Shown in pieces: positions 36,628 to 45,312 of a stretch of DNA of 64,000 nt (position 1 is the first letter of the stretch; each line of letters starts with the position of its first letter). Below the pieces are notes generated by a model that saw only the letters and a list, made by a program, of their open reading frames with translations, was not told where the DNA came from and did not search any database. This stretch comes from Vreelandella stevensii S18214 (GTDB lineage Bacteria > Pseudomonadota > Gammaproteobacteria > Pseudomonadales > Halomonadaceae): the NCBI RefSeq assembly GCF_000275725.1, contig NZ_AJTS01000049.1:62001-126000 (forward strand), given 5' to 3'. The position numbers and the translations under genes are program-made.

Positions 36628-36635
36628 TGTATACA
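36628..36635. promoter_or_regulatory. TGTATACA operator-like site, uraD/uraH region
   Basis: TGTATACA palindrome in the context CTGTATACAAT, 34 bases before uraD. The same core recurs at 42991 and 43173 and nearly at 48409. It resembles the sites of FCD-type GntR regulators. Confidence 0.6.
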
Positions 36636-36657
36636 ATAAATAGCATCAACGGTACTC

Positions 36658-36675
36658 TTTGACCAATAGGTCAAA
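36658..36675. promoter_or_regulatory. TTTGACC-N4-GGTCAAA inverted repeat before uraH
   Basis: A perfect 7-bp inverted repeat with AATA spacer, 43 bases before uraH. The block TTGACCAAT-x-G-x-TCA recurs at 43060-43076 in the racemase/puuE control region. Confidence 0.55.
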
Positions 36676-36718
36676 CCTGCCAACAACACCAATAACCCTG
36701 CCAATATGAGGAGTGACG

Positions 36719-37072
36719 ATGGGACGCTTGACTACCCACGTGCTGGATACCGCCAAAGGGCAGCCCGGTCAGGGCATCATCATCGAGGTCTTTCGGTTGA
36801 CCGGTGGCCAGCGCGAGCCGTTAGCGACCACCGTCACCAACAGCGACGGCCGCTGTGATGCGCCGCTGTTGGAAGGCGCGGCGCTGACCGCTGGCGAATA
36901 TGAGCTAGTGTTCCATGCGGGAGACTATCTACGCCAGCAGGGGGTCGAGGCTGCCGAGCCCCGCTTCCTGGACGTCATCCCGCTGCGCTTTGGCGTGGCC
37001 GATGCCAGCCAGCATTACCACGTACCGCTGCTGCTCTCGCCGTATGGCTACTCGACCTATCGCGGTAGCTGA
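36719..37072 (+). CDS. uraH: Hydroxyisourate hydrolase UraH
   Basis: 117-residue transthyretin-related protein that hydrolyses 5-hydroxyisourate to [16 protein letters not shown] near the N-terminus and the C-terminal YSTYRGS are the two family signatures. The start is ATG 36719 with GAGGAG 5 bases upstream. The urate oxidase gene follows after 11 bases. I see no N-terminal signal, so it should act in the cytoplasm. Confidence 0.96.
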   Translation: MGRLTTHVLDTAKGQPGQGIIIEVFRLTGGQREPLATTVTNSDGRCDAPLLEGAALTAGEYELVFHAGDYLRQQGVEAAEPRFLDVIPLRFGVADASQHYHVPLLLSPYGYSTYRGS

Positions 37073-37083
37073 GGGGGCTTCAC

Positions 37084-38283
37084 ATGCAAGCGTATACTAT
37101 CGAATTTGCCAACCTGCTGCTGCGCTGGCTCCACGTGATCGCCGCCATTGCCTGGATCGGAGAGTCGATCTATTTCGTCATGCTGGATAACAGCCTGCGC
37201 ACGCCCAAGGCTCAGGAAGATCGTGACAAGGGCGTGTTTGGTGAGATGTGGGCGGTGCATGGCGGTGGTTTCTATCATAACCAGAAATACGCCACGGCCC
37301 CTGCCAAGCTCCCCAACGACCTGCACTGGTCGTTCTGGAAAGCCTACACCACATGGCTCTCTGGCTTTGCGCTGTTCGTCATTCTTTATATGGTCAATCC
37401 GGGCTTCTACCTGGTCAACTCCAACAGCAACTGGGCCTGGGCGGCCAACCTCACCGGTTGGCAAGCCAACCTGCTGGCATTGGGCTTCCTGCTGGGCGGC
37501 TGGGTGGTCTATAACGAGCTTTGCAAGCGTATCAGCCCGGATATGCAGCGTGACGGCCTGCTGAGCATTGCCGTGGCGGTGATGATGGTGGTCGTGGCGT
37601 ATTTGAGCACCCAGATGTTCACCGGGCGGGCCGCCTTTCTGCTCACCGGGGCCGTCATGGCCACGGCCATGTCGGCCAACGTCTTCTTCTGGATCATTCC
37701 CGGCCAGCGCCGCATGGTCAAGGCCATGAAAGCCGGAGAGGCCCCCAACCCGCTAGATGGCAAGCGCGGCAAGCAGCGCTCGGTGCACAACACCTACTTC
37801 ACGCTGCCGGTGGTGCTGCTGATGGTGAGTAATCACTACTCTTTTCTATACTCCCATGAGCAGGCCTGGATCGTCATGGCCCTGTTCATCTTTGCTGGCG
37901 CGTTGATTCGTCAGTTCTTCGTGCTGATGCATGCGGGCAAGGTCCAGCCTGCCTATCCTGCGATAGGTGTAGGGCTCATTCTGCTGGCGTTCTGGGTAGC
38001 AGCCCCCAGCCCGCGCGCCGCCGTGGAAAGTACCAGCGCGGCCCCCGACCAGGCTCAGGTCACCGCTCTGGTGGAGCAGCACTGCACCCTGTGTCATGCG
38101 CGTAACCCTGAGCACGCCGGGTTCTCCGCGCCACCTGCGGGCTACGCCTTCGATCACTGGGAAGAGATACTGGGCCACAAGGCGCAGATTCAGCGGGTCG
38201 TCGACACTCGCTACATGCCGCTGGGCAATATCACCAACATGAGTGACGAAGAGCGCGATATCATAGCGGCCTGGGAGGAGTAA
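37084..38283 (+). CDS. puuD: Membrane-bound urate oxidase PuuD with cytochrome c domain
   Basis: 399 residues. Eight or so membrane segments (LLLRWLHVIAAIAWIGESIYF, WAVHGGGFYHNQKY are hallmark stretches of the urate hydroxylase PuuD family) are followed by a periplasmic cytochrome c domain with heme motif CTLCH near residue 336 and a Met ligand in RYMPLGNIT. It oxidises urate to 5-hydroxyisourate and, unlike uricase, passes electrons to the respiratory chain. Urate oxidation here may thus feed the cbb3 oxidase. Co-transcribed with uraH. Confidence 0.95.
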   Translation: MQAYTIEFANLLLRWLHVIAAIAWIGESIYFVMLDNSLRTPKAQEDRDKGVFGEMWAVHGGGFYHNQKYATAPAKLPNDLHWSFWKAYTTWLSGFALFVILYMVNPGFYLVNSNSNWAWAANLTGWQANLLALGFLLGGWVVYNELCKRISPDMQRDGLLSIAVAVMMVVVAYLSTQMFTGRAAFLLTGAVMATAMSANVFFWIIPGQRRMVKAMKAGEAPNPLDGKRGKQRSVHNTYFTLPVVLLMVSNHYSFLYSHEQAWIVMALFIFAGALIRQFFVLMHAGKVQPAYPAIGVGLILLAFWVAAPSPRAAVESTSAAPDQAQVTALVEQHCTLCHARNPEHAGFSAPPAGYAFDHWEEILGHKAQIQRVVDTRYMPLGNITNMSDEERDIIAAWEE

Positions 38284-38307
38284 ATCGGTTCGCAGAGAGG
38301 AGACCCC

Positions 38308-39024
38308 ATGAGCGAAGCGCAGACGGCGTTGAAACGGCGGCCCACGGAAAAAGAGGGTGACGAGCGCCACGAAGCCATTTACCGGGCAGTGAGCGATGCC
38401 ATCGTGGAGCAACGCCTCAAGCCGGGTGCCCGGCTGCGCGAAGATGCCCTGGCAGAGGTGTTTGGCATCAGCCGCACGGGGATCCGTAAAATCCTGCAGC
38501 GGCTGGCGCTGGAGCAACTGGTGACCCTGACGCCGCGCCGTGGGGCCAGCGTGACGCGCCCTACCGCCGATGAAGCCAAGGACGTGTTCGATGCACGCCA
38601 GCTCATCGAGTGCGGCTTGATGCCGGACGTGGCAAGGCGCATGGATGCCAAGGCGGCTGCCGAGCTGCGAGACATGGCCAGGCAGGAGCGACAGGCCCTG
38701 CGCAGCGGCCAGCAAAGCGTGGCCATCCGTCTCTCGGCCGATTTCCACGTGCGCCTGGCGCAGCTCTCCGGCAACGCCACCCTGGCGGAATTCGTCGAGC
38801 GCCTCTGCTCGCGCTCTTCACTGATCCTCGCCGTGTATGGGCATCGCGGCCACCTGGGCTGCGAGTCCCACGACCATGACGACCTGATCGGCTACCTGGA
38901 AGCAGGCAATGGCGAACGCGCCAAGGCCTTCATGAGCCGTCACCTCAAGGCCATCGAAGCGTCGCTGTCCATGGTCGAGGAGGAAGAAAATGTGCCGGAC
39001 TTGCAGCAGATTTTTGGCGCATAG
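38308..39024 (+). CDS. GntR/FCD-family regulator of purine genes
   Basis: 238 residues. The winged helix spans about 20-90 (RLREDALAEVFGISRTGIRKILQRL) and an FCD ligand-binding domain follows. GAGAGGAG precedes the ATG, 24 bases after puuD, so it is in the uraH-puuD transcript. Klebsiella HpxS is a GntR regulator in an equivalent place. The TGTATACA palindromes in this region are the natural candidates for its operators, by analogy with other FCD proteins. Confidence 0.88.
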   Translation: MSEAQTALKRRPTEKEGDERHEAIYRAVSDAIVEQRLKPGARLREDALAEVFGISRTGIRKILQRLALEQLVTLTPRRGASVTRPTADEAKDVFDARQLIECGLMPDVARRMDAKAAAELRDMARQERQALRSGQQSVAIRLSADFHVRLAQLSGNATLAEFVERLCSRSSLILAVYGHRGHLGCESHDHDDLIGYLEAGNGERAKAFMSRHLKAIEASLSMVEEEENVPDLQQIFGA

Positions 39025-39062
39025 CGACGATAGTGCACAGCTCGATTGCCGCCAGCAGAAAA

Positions 39063-39091
39063 AACGCCACCGGAGACGATCCGGTGGCGTT
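39063..39091. terminator. Terminator between GntR and NCS1 genes
   Basis: AACGCCACCGG pairs with CCGGTGGCGTT around a 7-base loop. The minus-strand read continues in T's, so it best serves the convergent permease gene, and may also stop the GntR transcript. Confidence 0.8.
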
Positions 39092-39128
39092 GCTGAGACA
39101 GGCGCTCCTGCCGCGCTGGCGAACCGGC

Positions 39129-40601
39129 TTAATGAGCCCGCTGCTCAGCAAGCGTCGGCGCTGCCTTGAACTGCTTCATTAGCCCGTAGTAGAACACTCC
39201 CCCCAGGCCTGCACCAATCAACCACCCGAAGCCGTCGAGGCCGCTCAGGGCGGGGACGATGACGGTGGAGAGCGAGAATAGCGCGGCACCGCCAAAGGCC
39301 AGAAGGGCCCGGGTGTTCCAGCCGTTGACATAGTAATAGGCACCCCCGGGAGCTGAGGAGAAGAGCTCCTGCATGTTGAGATGCTGGCGCTTGATCAGGT
39401 AGTAGTCCACCACGATGATGCCGTAGAACGGAGCCACGATGGCGCCCAGTGCGTTCACAAACCCTGGCACGCCAATCTGGCTGATCACCGAAATCCATAG
39501 GGCACCCACGAAGAAGGCAATCACCGCCGTGATCAGGCCGCCCATCTTGAAGCTGATCCTGCTGGGGAACAGGTTGGCCAGATCGTAGGCAGGGGGGATG
39601 AAATTGGCGACCAGGTTGATGCCCACGGTTGCGGCAAAGAAGGTGAGGGCGGCCACGATGGTCAGCGGCAGCGAATCGACGCGCTCGACGATATCCGCTG
39701 GGTTGGTCAACGCTTCGCCAAACAGGACCAAGGTGCCCGCGGTAATGATCAGCGCAATGAACGAGAAGAACGCGACGTTCAGGGGCAGGCCCAGAAGGTT
39801 GCCCAGCTTCATCTGGCGCTCGGTTTTCACAAAGCGAGTGAAGTCGCCGAAGTTGATCACTACCGCCGCGAAATAGGCCACCATGGTGCCCACAATGGCC
39901 AGAAATGCCCCTATTCCTGCCTGCTCGCCGCTGCTATTGAAAATCGTACCGATGGCGGGGAGCAGCTCACTGCCTGCCTGTACCCAGACAATCACCATCA
40001 GCACGACCATGACCAGATAGACCAGCGGGCCTGCCCAGTTCAAAAAGTGTTTGATGCGCTCGATGCCCTGCCAAAAGATCGCAATCTGAAACAGCCACAC
40101 GATCACGAACGACAGCCACGCCACTCCGGAAAGGCCGAGGAAGGAACCGCCATTGCCTGTGCCAAACAGGGCGGTGATCAGCAGTGCCACGGCCGTAGAG
40201 GCAAAGTAGGTCTGCACCCCGTACCAGAAAATACCCACGATGGCGCGCATCATGGCGGGTAGATTGGCCCCTCGTACGCCCATGCTGGCGCGCACCATCA
40301 CCGGGAAGGGAATGCCATATTTCACACTGGGTTTACCGGTCAGGTTGACCAAAAACATCACGATGACACCGGCCAGAATAATGGCGGCCATCACTGCCCA
40401 GCCGTTCAATCCATAGGTAAGGAATAGCGATGCCGCCAGGGTGTAGCCAAACAGGCTCTGGATATCGTTGGACCAGACGTTAAAAATTTCAAACGACCCC
40501 CAGGTGCGGTGCTGTGGTTTCAGCGGGGCCAGGTCGTCGTTATAAAGGGTGGGGTCGATCTGCTCGATGTTCAGGTCGCTTGGGGCGGGTTGCTCATTCA
40601 T
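39129..40601 (-). CDS. NCS1-family nucleobase/allantoin permease (first)
   Basis: 490-residue, 12-segment permease of the nucleobase:cation symporter-1 family. SFEIFNVWSNDIQSLFGYTLA, YGIPFPVMVRASMGVRGANLPAMMRA and VVDYYLIKR are typical of the PucI/FurE/Mhp1 group. The ATG at 40601 begins the natural N-terminus. The location within urate/allantoin genes suggests uptake of allantoin, uracil or a purine; sequence alone does not decide which. The second NCS1 gene lies 64 bases upstream on the same strand. Confidence 0.9.
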   Translation of the reverse strand: MNEQPAPSDLNIEQIDPTLYNDDLAPLKPQHRTWGSFEIFNVWSNDIQSLFGYTLAASLFLTYGLNGWAVMAAIILAGVIVMFLVNLTGKPSVKYGIPFPVMVRASMGVRGANLPAMMRAIVGIFWYGVQTYFASTAVALLITALFGTGNGGSFLGLSGVAWLSFVIVWLFQIAIFWQGIERIKHFLNWAGPLVYLVMVVLMVIVWVQAGSELLPAIGTIFNSSGEQAGIGAFLAIVGTMVAYFAAVVINFGDFTRFVKTERQMKLGNLLGLPLNVAFFSFIALIITAGTLVLFGEALTNPADIVERVDSLPLTIVAALTFFAATVGINLVANFIPPAYDLANLFPSRISFKMGGLITAVIAFFVGALWISVISQIGVPGFVNALGAIVAPFYGIIVVDYYLIKRQHLNMQELFSSAPGGAYYYVNGWNTRALLAFGGAALFSLSTVIVPALSGLDGFGWLIGAGLGGVFYYGLMKQFKAAPTLAEQRAH

Positions 40602-40665
40602 GGCAAGACTCGTGATCGGGTAATGGTCGCCCGCCACGCAAGGTGGCAGGCAAGGGCAGGGCGGA

Positions 40666-42036
40666 TTACTGAGTGAAGCGCTGGCAAGCGGGCCAGTGTT
40701 TCATCAGCAGGTAGTAGGTCAGCCCGGCGGGGATCAGGCTGGCGTACCAGGAGACCGATGAGAAAGCGAGGGCGGCTGCGATGCCGACGGCCGTGGCGAT
40801 CAGTGCGGCCTGGTTGATGCCCTGATAAGGGCCGTTTTCATCGTAGAGCTTGCCGATGTCCAGCGTGCGGCGACGGATGACGTAGTAGTCCACGACCAGG
40901 ATGGCGAAGATGGGGCCGAGGAAGGCCGAGTAGGTTTGCACGAACAGCTGCAGGCCTGCGGCCGACTCCGGCTGCACCAGTTTCCAGGGGAAAGTCGCAA
41001 AGGCCAGCAGACCGACGATCACGGTGGCCACCGGAAATTTGAGCTTGAAGACGTCCATCAGCACGTAGGTGGGCGGCACCACGTTGTTCAGCACGTTGGT
41101 GGTCACCTGGGCAAAGGCGATGAAGAGCAGGGTGATCATCAACAGCGGGGTGTTATCCACGGCGTTGGCGAACACCTGAATGGGGTCGGCGGTGCCGGTG
41201 GCCTGGGACACCATGTAGCCGATCAAGCCCATGAACAGCGTGCAGGGCAGAATCGACATGGCGTAAAGGGTGGTCAATAGCCCTTGTCCGGTGCCCTTTT
41301 TATGTTCACGCGAGTAATCGCTTACATTCAGCATCATGGTGCTGTAAATGCCTAGAAACAGCATAGTGGCGCTCCAGAAGGGCATGCCCCAGGAGCCTTC
41401 CATGGTCAGCAGGCTGGCCGACAGCTCATCGCCATAGCGCTGCACGGTGGCGTAGAACATGTACATCAGCGAGCAGAGAATAAAAGCGCTGCCGATATTC
41501 TCCAGCCACTTGATGCCCTGAAAGCCGAGCACCGAGAGGCCGATCTGCAAAAACTGAAAGGTGATGAAGTAGAAGATCAGGTTGTCGAAGCCGAACAGCG
41601 TCGCCGACACCATGTTGAGGGCACCGGCCCCAATCCAGCTCTGGAAGCCATACCACACGATGGCAGGCACGGCGCGCACCAGCCCGGGGATACGCGTTCC
41701 GGTAAACCCAAAGGCACTGCGCGCCTGCACCATGAACGGAATGCCGTACTTGTAACCGGCGGCGCCATTGATGGCCAGCGCCACGCCGATCACAAAACAG
41801 CCGATGGCAATGGCCAGGGTGGCTTGCAGCAAGTTGAGCGTGCCCACCACGCTGGAGCCCATGGCGAAGGTGCCAATCGACACGCAGCCACCAAACCAGG
41901 CAAGAAAGTAGGAGGTGCGCCCCATGATACGGGTGCTTTGCGGCGCCAGGCTTTCTGCCCCGACGGCTTTGCTGGCGGCTGACTGCGCCGCGTTGGGTGC
42001 TTCTTCTGAGGTAAGAGCAGAGGTAGAAGTGCTCAT
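40666..42036 (-). CDS. NCS1-family permease (second)
   Basis: 456-residue, 12-segment NCS1 permease clearly different from its neighbour: the N-terminus has SYFLAWFGGCVSIGTFAMGSS, then AAGYKYGIPFMVQARSAFGF and VVDYYVIRRRTLDIGKLY. This resembles the CodB/allantoin or purine branch. Two unlike NCS1 carriers side by side suggest two substrates (for instance allantoin and urate or cytosine). Transcribed away from the racemase gene, with a 159-base gap that contains a CCCGGG-N10-CCCGGG repeat. Confidence 0.9.
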   Translation of the reverse strand: MSTSTSALTSEEAPNAAQSAASKAVGAESLAPQSTRIMGRTSYFLAWFGGCVSIGTFAMGSSVVGTLNLLQATLAIAIGCFVIGVALAINGAAGYKYGIPFMVQARSAFGFTGTRIPGLVRAVPAIVWYGFQSWIGAGALNMVSATLFGFDNLIFYFITFQFLQIGLSVLGFQGIKWLENIGSAFILCSLMYMFYATVQRYGDELSASLLTMEGSWGMPFWSATMLFLGIYSTMMLNVSDYSREHKKGTGQGLLTTLYAMSILPCTLFMGLIGYMVSQATGTADPIQVFANAVDNTPLLMITLLFIAFAQVTTNVLNNVVPPTYVLMDVFKLKFPVATVIVGLLAFATFPWKLVQPESAAGLQLFVQTYSAFLGPIFAILVVDYYVIRRRTLDIGKLYDENGPYQGINQAALIATAVGIAAALAFSSVSWYASLIPAGLTYYLLMKHWPACQRFTQ

Positions 42037-42195
42037 GTTACCGTCCTCGCAAGATTATCGATGTTATTGGTAACCCGGGCAGTAGGCTACCCGGGAGACG
42101 CTTGCGGCGTGGCGTGCTGATGCTGATATTCGTCGTGTTGTTATGGTTTTTTGTAGGCGTGCTTTCTTTTACGGCCGCTTGCTGGTGTCAGCTCT

Positions 42196-42954
42196 TCACT
42201 GGCGCGTGGGTGGCAGCGTCAGGTCAGAAAAATCTGAAAACTTGCCGGTAAAGGTTTTGCGGCGCGGGTAGTCCAGGTCGCCGTATTTACTGGTCTGCAA
42301 GCCCAGCCCGACGAGCGATTCGGCCAGTTTCAGCGCGGCGCTCACCCCTTCCACCACGGGCAGGCCGACTTCGCGGCTAATGGCCTGGGTCAGGTTGGCC
42401 ATGCCCCCGCAGCCCAGCACGATGGCGCCAATGCCATCTTCGTCGCGGGCACGGCAGCACTCCTGCACGATACGGCTGAACGCCGCGTCCGGATGATCTT
42501 CCAGATCCAGTACGGGGATCTCGGCGGCGCGGATGCGGCGGCAGTGGTGGCGAAAGCCGTACTGCTCCAGCAGGTGCTCGGCGATGATGCCGGTGCGTCC
42601 CAGCGTCGTCACAATGGAGAAGCGAGTGCTGATCAGCGTGGCCATATGAAAGGCGGCTTCGGCAATGCCGATCACCGGAGCGCGAGTCAGCTCGCGGGCG
42701 GCCAGCAGGCCAGGGTCGCCAAAGCAGGCCACCACGTACGCATCGATACCGCCTTCGCGTTCGCCTTTCAGAACTTCTTCGGCAACGCCTACTGCGCTCA
42801 CCGCTTCATCGAAGTGGCTTTCGATGGAGACCGGGCCAGCCTCGGGTTGCGTCGCGCTGATGAGGGTCCCCGGTGCTGCCTGCTTGTCGGCGGCTTGACG
42901 AATGGTTTCCGTCATGGCCGCCGTGGTATTGGGGTTGATCAGACGTATATGCAC
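42196..42954 (-). CDS. Asp/Glu/hydantoin racemase family, likely allantoin racemase
   Basis: 252-residue cofactor-independent racemase with the two catalytic cysteines in VVACFGDPGL and VLGCGGMANL, and the N-terminal IRLINPNTTAAMT typical of hydantoin and allantoin racemases. HpxA of Klebsiella interconverts R- and S-allantoin. As uraD yields S-allantoin and PuuE is next door across a shared control region, allantoin is the most likely substrate. Confidence 0.88.
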   Translation of the reverse strand: MHIRLINPNTTAAMTETIRQAADKQAAPGTLISATQPEAGPVSIESHFDEAVSAVGVAEEVLKGEREGGIDAYVVACFGDPGLLAARELTRAPVIGIAEAAFHMATLISTRFSIVTTLGRTGIIAEHLLEQYGFRHHCRRIRAAEIPVLDLEDHPDAAFSRIVQECCRARDEDGIGAIVLGCGGMANLTQAISREVGLPVVEGVSAALKLAESLVGLGLQTSKYGDLDYPRRKTFTGKFSDFSDLTLPPTRQ

Positions 42955-42990
42955 GTTCGGATACTCTTATGTGAACAATATTTTCTATCT

Positions 42991-42998
42991 TGTATACA
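42991..42998. promoter_or_regulatory. TGTATACA site before racemase gene
   Basis: Core TGTATACA in the context TCTTGTATACAAAAA (TTGTATACAA palindrome), 37 bases before the racemase start. Confidence 0.65.
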
Positions 42999-43059
42999 AA
43001 AATAGGGCGGTTTTTAGCCAAGTGCAAGGGGCTAATGCACTTGATGCTCTCGATATGGG

Positions 43060-43076
43060 TTGACCAATCGTTCAGG
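43060..43076. promoter_or_regulatory. TTGACCAAT motif, second copy
   Basis: TTGACCAATCGTTCAGG matches the block at 36659-36675 at 13 of 17 positions, including TTGACCAAT and TCA. Both copies lie in divergent purine-gene control regions. Confidence 0.45.
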
Positions 43077-43172
43077 TTTCAATAGCTTGGGCCAAGTGGG
43101 GCCGTTAAAGCGTCGAGAACTCAAATGATTAGCCCTGCGCTGCATTGCAGGCGCCGGTTAAAATGACTATTT

Positions 43173-43180
43173 TGTATACA
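43173..43180. promoter_or_regulatory. TGTATACA site before puuE
   Basis: Core TGTATACA in the context TTTTGTATACAAAC, 37 bases before the puuE ATG. The distance to the gene equals that of the 42991 site to the racemase gene, giving the divergent region near-mirror symmetry. Confidence 0.65.
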
Positions 43181-43216
43181 AACTAAAATGCGCTGCCTCG
43201 CTAAAGGAGCCCGACC

Positions 43217-44143
43217 ATGTCTTCCCATTACCCACGTGACCTGATTGGCTACGGCCAAACGCCCCCTCATGCCCAGTGGCCCAACGGCGCCAAAATAGCC
43301 GTGCAGTTCGTACTCAACTACGAAGAGGGCGCGGAGAATTGCGTGCTTCACGGGGATGCGGGGTCCGAGCAGTTCCTTTCCGAGATCATCGGGGCAGCCA
43401 GCTATCCGGACCGCCACCTGAGCATGGAGTCCATATACGAGTACGGCTCGCGGGCTGGCGTGTGGCGCATTCTTCGCGAATTTGAGCGTCGTGGGCTGCC
43501 GCTCACCGTGTTTGGGGTGGCCATGGCGCTGGAGCGCCACCCGGAGGTGGCGCAGGCGTTCAAGGAGCTGGGCCATGAAGTGGCCTGTCACGGCTACCGC
43601 TGGATTCACTATCAGGAAACGCCCGAGCACGTAGAGCGCGAGCACCTGCAAAAAGCCATGGAGATTTTCCAGCGTCTGTACGGTGAGAAGCCACAAGGCT
43701 GGTACACCGGCCGCGATAGCCCCAATACGCGGCGCCTGATAGTGGATGAAGGCGGGTTTCTCTACGACAGCGATTACTACGGCGACGACCTGCCCTTCTG
43801 GACCCGCGTGAGTGACAGCCAAGGCGCCGAGCACCCGCATCTGGTGGTGCCCTACACCCTGGATACCAATGACATGCGTTTTGCGGCGCCGCAGGGGTTC
43901 AATACCGCCGACCATTTCTTTACCTACCTGCGCGACGCCTTTGATGTACTGTATGCCGAAGGGGAGGAGGCGCCGAAAATGCTCTCGATTGGCATGCACT
44001 GCCGGTTGCTGGGCCGCCCGGGCCGTTTTCGTGCGCTTCAGCGCTTTCTGGACCACATCGAAGCGCATGATCGAGTATGGGTCGCCCGCCGGGTCGATAT
44101 CGCTCGTCACTGGGCCGAACACCACCCCGCACCGACTCAGTAA
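43217..44143 (+). CDS. puuE: Allantoinase PuuE (polysaccharide-deacetylase fold)
   Basis: 308-residue metal-independent allantoinase of the carbohydrate esterase 4 fold, hydrolysing allantoin to allantoate. The PuuE hallmarks are YPRDLIGYGQTPPHAQWPNGAK at the start, GHEVACHGYRWIHYQ in the middle and DDLPFW/VPYTLDTNDMRF near the end. AAAGGAG precedes the ATG. It is unrelated to the amidohydrolase AllB and is the form usually found with puuD and uraD. Confidence 0.95.
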   Translation: MSSHYPRDLIGYGQTPPHAQWPNGAKIAVQFVLNYEEGAENCVLHGDAGSEQFLSEIIGAASYPDRHLSMESIYEYGSRAGVWRILREFERRGLPLTVFGVAMALERHPEVAQAFKELGHEVACHGYRWIHYQETPEHVEREHLQKAMEIFQRLYGEKPQGWYTGRDSPNTRRLIVDEGGFLYDSDYYGDDLPFWTRVSDSQGAEHPHLVVPYTLDTNDMRFAAPQGFNTADHFFTYLRDAFDVLYAEGEEAPKMLSIGMHCRLLGRPGRFRALQRFLDHIEAHDRVWVARRVDIARHWAEHHPAPTQ

Positions 44144-44165
44144 CCCAAGGATGCGATAGGACACC

Positions 44166-45044
44166 ATGACGCCCCACATAGGACAACGGATTGCCGCCCA
44201 ATTCGATGCGCTGACGGCCCAGGAGCAGCGGGTCGCCACGTTCATTCTCGACCATTTCGATGACCTGGCGGTCTACAGCGCCGCCGATCTGGCGCGACTG
44301 ACGGGGGTATCCAAGTCCACGGTGAGCCGTCTGTTCAAGCGGCTGGGGTTCGAGAGCTTTCGCACGGTCAAGACCCACGCGCGGCAGCTGCGCAACCTGG
44401 GGGTGCCGCTGGTCATCGATGACGATGCCATGCAGGAGGAGGGCGGCGCACCGTTTCAGCGCCACCTGCAGCGCGAACAGGAGAATCTCCAGCGCTGCCT
44501 GGCCAGTCTGCCCCCCGCCACGTTTGCCGACTGCGTCGATGCGCTGGCGGCTGCCCAGCAGATCGTGGTCATGGGGTTTCGCAACAGCTATCCGCTGGCG
44601 TTACATCTGCGCCAGCAGTTGATTCAGGCGCGTGGGCGAGTACGCCTGGCGCCTCAGCCCAACCAGTCGCTGGCGGAAGAGATCGTCGATTTGACCGAGC
44701 AGGACACCATCGTGCTGTTCGGCTTTCGTCGTCGGCCCACGGCCTTTGCGGCACTGGTGACGGCCCTGGAGCGTTCGCCCGCCAGGGTGCTGCTGATCGC
44801 CGACCCCACCGCCGCCACTTTTGCACCGCAAGTGTCGTGGTTCATGGAAGTGCCTCTGGAGAGCTTGTCGGCCTTCGACAGCTACGCCACCGCCAATAGC
44901 CTGATTTGCCTGCTGGCCAATGCGGTGCTGCATCACAACCTGAGTGATGGGCGAGAGCGCATCAGTGACATCAGCGACCAGTACGAGGCGCTGAGTGAGC
45001 TGGCAGCGCCAGTGATGAGCGTGGATTGGGACGCTCACCAATAA
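44166..45044 (+). CDS. RpiR/MurR-family regulator (HpxU-like)
   Basis: 292 residues. An N-terminal RpiR helix-turn-helix spans about 1-75 (YSAADLARLTGVSKSTVSRLFKRLGF) and a SIS sugar-isomerase-like ligand domain about 115-260 (QQIVVMGFRNSYPLALHL, DTIVLFGFRRRP). It lies 22 bases after puuE, so it is probably co-transcribed. Klebsiella HpxU is an RpiR-family regulator of purine genes. The GAAAC-N4-GTTTC palindromes before the ABC transporter and allE are likely operators for it, since RpiR proteins often bind GAAA/TTTC-type repeats. Confidence 0.88.
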   Translation: MTPHIGQRIAAQFDALTAQEQRVATFILDHFDDLAVYSAADLARLTGVSKSTVSRLFKRLGFESFRTVKTHARQLRNLGVPLVIDDDAMQEEGGAPFQRHLQREQENLQRCLASLPPATFADCVDALAAAQQIVVMGFRNSYPLALHLRQQLIQARGRVRLAPQPNQSLAEEIVDLTEQDTIVLFGFRRRPTAFAALVTALERSPARVLLIADPTAATFAPQVSWFMEVPLESLSAFDSYATANSLICLLANAVLHHNLSDGRERISDISDQYEALSELAAPVMSVDWDAHQ

Positions 45045-45083
45045 TGGTGCGTGCTGGTTCTTGATGCACCAAATACGAACGTT

Positions 45084-45116
45084 GAGGCCTGTCGAAGCGT
45101 TGCTTCGACAGGCCTC
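45084..45116 (+). terminator. Strong hairpin after the RpiR gene
   Basis: A 15-bp perfect stem (45084-45098 with 45102-45116) around GTT, 40 bases past the stop. There is no T-tract but it is very stable, and it separates the puuE unit from the ABC operon. Confidence 0.65.
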
Positions 45117-45198
45117 TGCCTGCCTGAAAAACTCTCAACCTGCTGTTATCCATGTGCTTTTTGCCTGAGTGGCCCTGTAATTGCTCTGCTGAGGCTGT

Positions 45199-45212
45199 GA
45201 AACAAAAGTTTC
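45199..45212. promoter_or_regulatory. GAAAC-N4-GTTTC palindrome before the ABC operon
   Basis: GAAAC-AAAA-GTTTC, perfect half-sites. The same palindrome with TAAA spacer lies before allE at 48324. Both are downstream of the RpiR-family gene. Confidence 0.6.
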
Positions 45213-45312
45213 GGTCTGTACTTGCTTGCAACGAAGCTTTCATCACGGCGCTATTCATACGCGACTGTCGCACTCGCTGGCTTGGCCAATCGCATAACTG
45301 CAGGAGAGCATC

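Noticed and set aside
42065-42105. CCCGGG-N10-CCCGGG repeat upstream of the second NCS1 gene
   Set aside because: CCCGGG is self-complementary, so the repeat can arise by chance in GC-rich sequence. No second copy elsewhere in the purine cluster supports it as an operator.
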